A stretch of 64,000 nucleotides of DNA, taken from NCBI GenBank assembly GCA_012515235.1, contig JAAYYU010000244.1:124001-188000 (forward strand). The letters run 5' to 3'. The translations under genes were made by a program, and so were the position numbers. The notes beneath the pieces are model-generated. The model did not search any database, was not told where the DNA came from, and worked only from the letters and a program-made list of their open reading frames with translations. Positions 63,234 to 64,000 of this stretch are shown here, one piece after another (position 1 is the stretch's first letter; each line of letters begins with the position of its first letter). The stretch is from Candidatus Anammoximicrobium sp. (GTDB taxonomy: Bacteria; Planctomycetota; Planctomycetia; Pirellulales; Pirellulaceae).

Positions 63234-64000
63234 TCAGGCCCGGCTCTCCCACACGGCGCGAGCCACGCGCAGGATGTTGCCGCCCAGGATTTTCTGGATC
63301 ACGTCGTCGCTGTGACCCCGCTGGACCAGGCCGACGGTGAACAGGGGCCAATTGGTCCAAGCCAGGCTGGGCGCGGCGCGGCCTCCCAGCGAGCCTTCGG
63401 GCCAGAGCGCTTCCCAACGCGGCGCGCGGCGCGGGGCTCCCGTCACTTTCGGGATCTTCGCGGCTTCCGCTGCCGCGTTCCGCGATTGATAAGCGATGTC
63501 GGTCCCGATGGCGACGTGGTCCGCGCCGAATTTCTTGACCACATAATCGATGTGGTCCAGGAACGTGCCGATGTGGCCCTCGCCGCCGAGGAACCCGGAG
63601 ATGCAGCAGATGCCCACCAACCCGCCCGTGTCGCAGATGGCGCGGATCACTTCGTCCGGTTTGGAGCGGATGTGGCGGTGCAGCGCCGCGGCGGTCGTGT
63701 GGCTGGCCACCATCGGCTGCTGCGATGCCTGGGCCGCTTCCAGACTCGTGCGCCAGCCGGAATGGGCCACGTCCACGATCACGCCCACGCGGTTCATCTC
63801 GGCGACGGCCGCGCGGCCGAAATCGCTCAACCCGCCGTCGGTCGCCTCGCCACAGCCGTCGCCCAGCACGTTGCGGCGGTTATAGGTCACGTGCATCATG
63901 CGGATGCCCAACTGGTGGAACACGCGGATGAAGCCCAGTTCGTCGCGCACGTGGTTCCACTGCTGACGCAGCGGCACGCCGTTGGCCGTGAAGTACAGAC
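63234..64000 (-). CDS. Membrane dipeptidase (peptidase M19), 5' end outside the window
   Basis: Zinc-dependent dipeptidase of the renal dipeptidase/amidohydrolase type. The visible 255 residues run from LYFTANGVPLRQQ to the C-terminus. They include GIRMMHVTYNRRNVLGDGC, VGVIVDVAHSGWRTSLEAAQ (second metal His), PMVASHTTAAALHRHIRSKP (third metal His), DTGGLVGI and HVAIGTDIAYQSR. The frame stays open to the window edge at 64000, so the start and the N-terminal HxD site lie beyond. It is probably exported, like its neighbours, but the signal is not visible. Confidence 0.88.
   Translation of the reverse strand, partial: LYFTANGVPLRQQWNHVRDELGFIRVFHQLGIRMMHVTYNRRNVLGDGCGEATDGGLSDFGRAAVAEMNRVGVIVDVAHSGWRTSLEAAQASQQPMVASHTTAAALHRHIRSKPDEVIRAICDTGGLVGICCISGFLGGEGHIGTFLDHIDYVVKKFGADHVAIGTDIAYQSRNAAAEAAKIPKVTGAPRRAPRWEALWPEGSLGGRAAPSLAWTNWPLFTVGLVQRGHSDDVIQKILGGNILRVARAVWESRA

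Overview
The window looks like a chromosomal segment of a planctomycete, probably of the Pirellulales type. It is GC-rich. It carries a DUF1559-type pseudopilin, a secreted protein with the LESLEPR N-terminal motif plus a dockerin-like repeat, several Tat-signal carbohydrate-active proteins, and large families of secreted proteins. No tRNA, rRNA or CRISPR array was seen. Placement rests on gene content only.

Layout. 0.1-5.9 kb (+): a tightly packed, overlapping cluster larC - tyrA - purL (with PurS-like domains fused at its N-terminus) - purQ. 5.9-6.4 kb: a transposase remnant. 6.5-7.8 kb: a DUF1559 pseudopilin and a small lipoprotein. 7.8-14.6 kb (-): a four-gene amino-sugar-type cluster (GH20-like hydrolase, MFS transporter, MurQ/GckR-like double-SIS protein, TIM-barrel hydrolase). 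15.2-17.3 kb: a TauE/SafE permease divergent from a CNNM/CBS protein. 17.5-21.3 kb (-): E1 alpha/beta of a 2-oxoacid dehydrogenase and a GT4 glycosyltransferase interrupted in frame by a palindromic repeat. 21.6-29.4 kb: an unknown Tat protein, a LacZ-type beta-galactosidase and a beta-propeller/dockerin surface protein. 29.7-33.0 kb (-): feoB with a membrane-anchored DtxR-FeoA fusion. 33.4-36.4 kb: a small SAM-hydrolase-C-terminal-like protein with bioA, then a GH99-like protein.

36.4-49.8 kb is the accessory region and reads as a defence or DNA-processing island. It holds an adenine-specific DNA methyltransferase, a DUF5678 gene with a broken retropepsin partner, and a 2096-residue single-chain protein joining a Cas4/RecB-like Fe-S nuclease, a Dna2-like SF1B helicase and a UvrD-like SF1A helicase (RecBCD-like in composition). 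It also holds a two-gene operon of a SIR2-domain NADase-type protein (interrupted by one extra base) and a 1109-residue partner. These are the best candidates for a poorly described system.

49.8-64 kb: a large unknown secreted protein, NAD(P)H-hydrate epimerase, an RND efflux pair, and a run of secreted catabolic genes (putative glycosidase, BNR/sialidase-like protein, M19 dipeptidase cut by the window edge).

Short palindromic elements of at least two related kinds are scattered between genes and, in one case, inside a gene. Some begin and end with GGGTCAGGC/GCCTGACCC and others with GGGACTGGC/GCCTGTCCC. They look like non-autonomous REP-like or MITE-like units.
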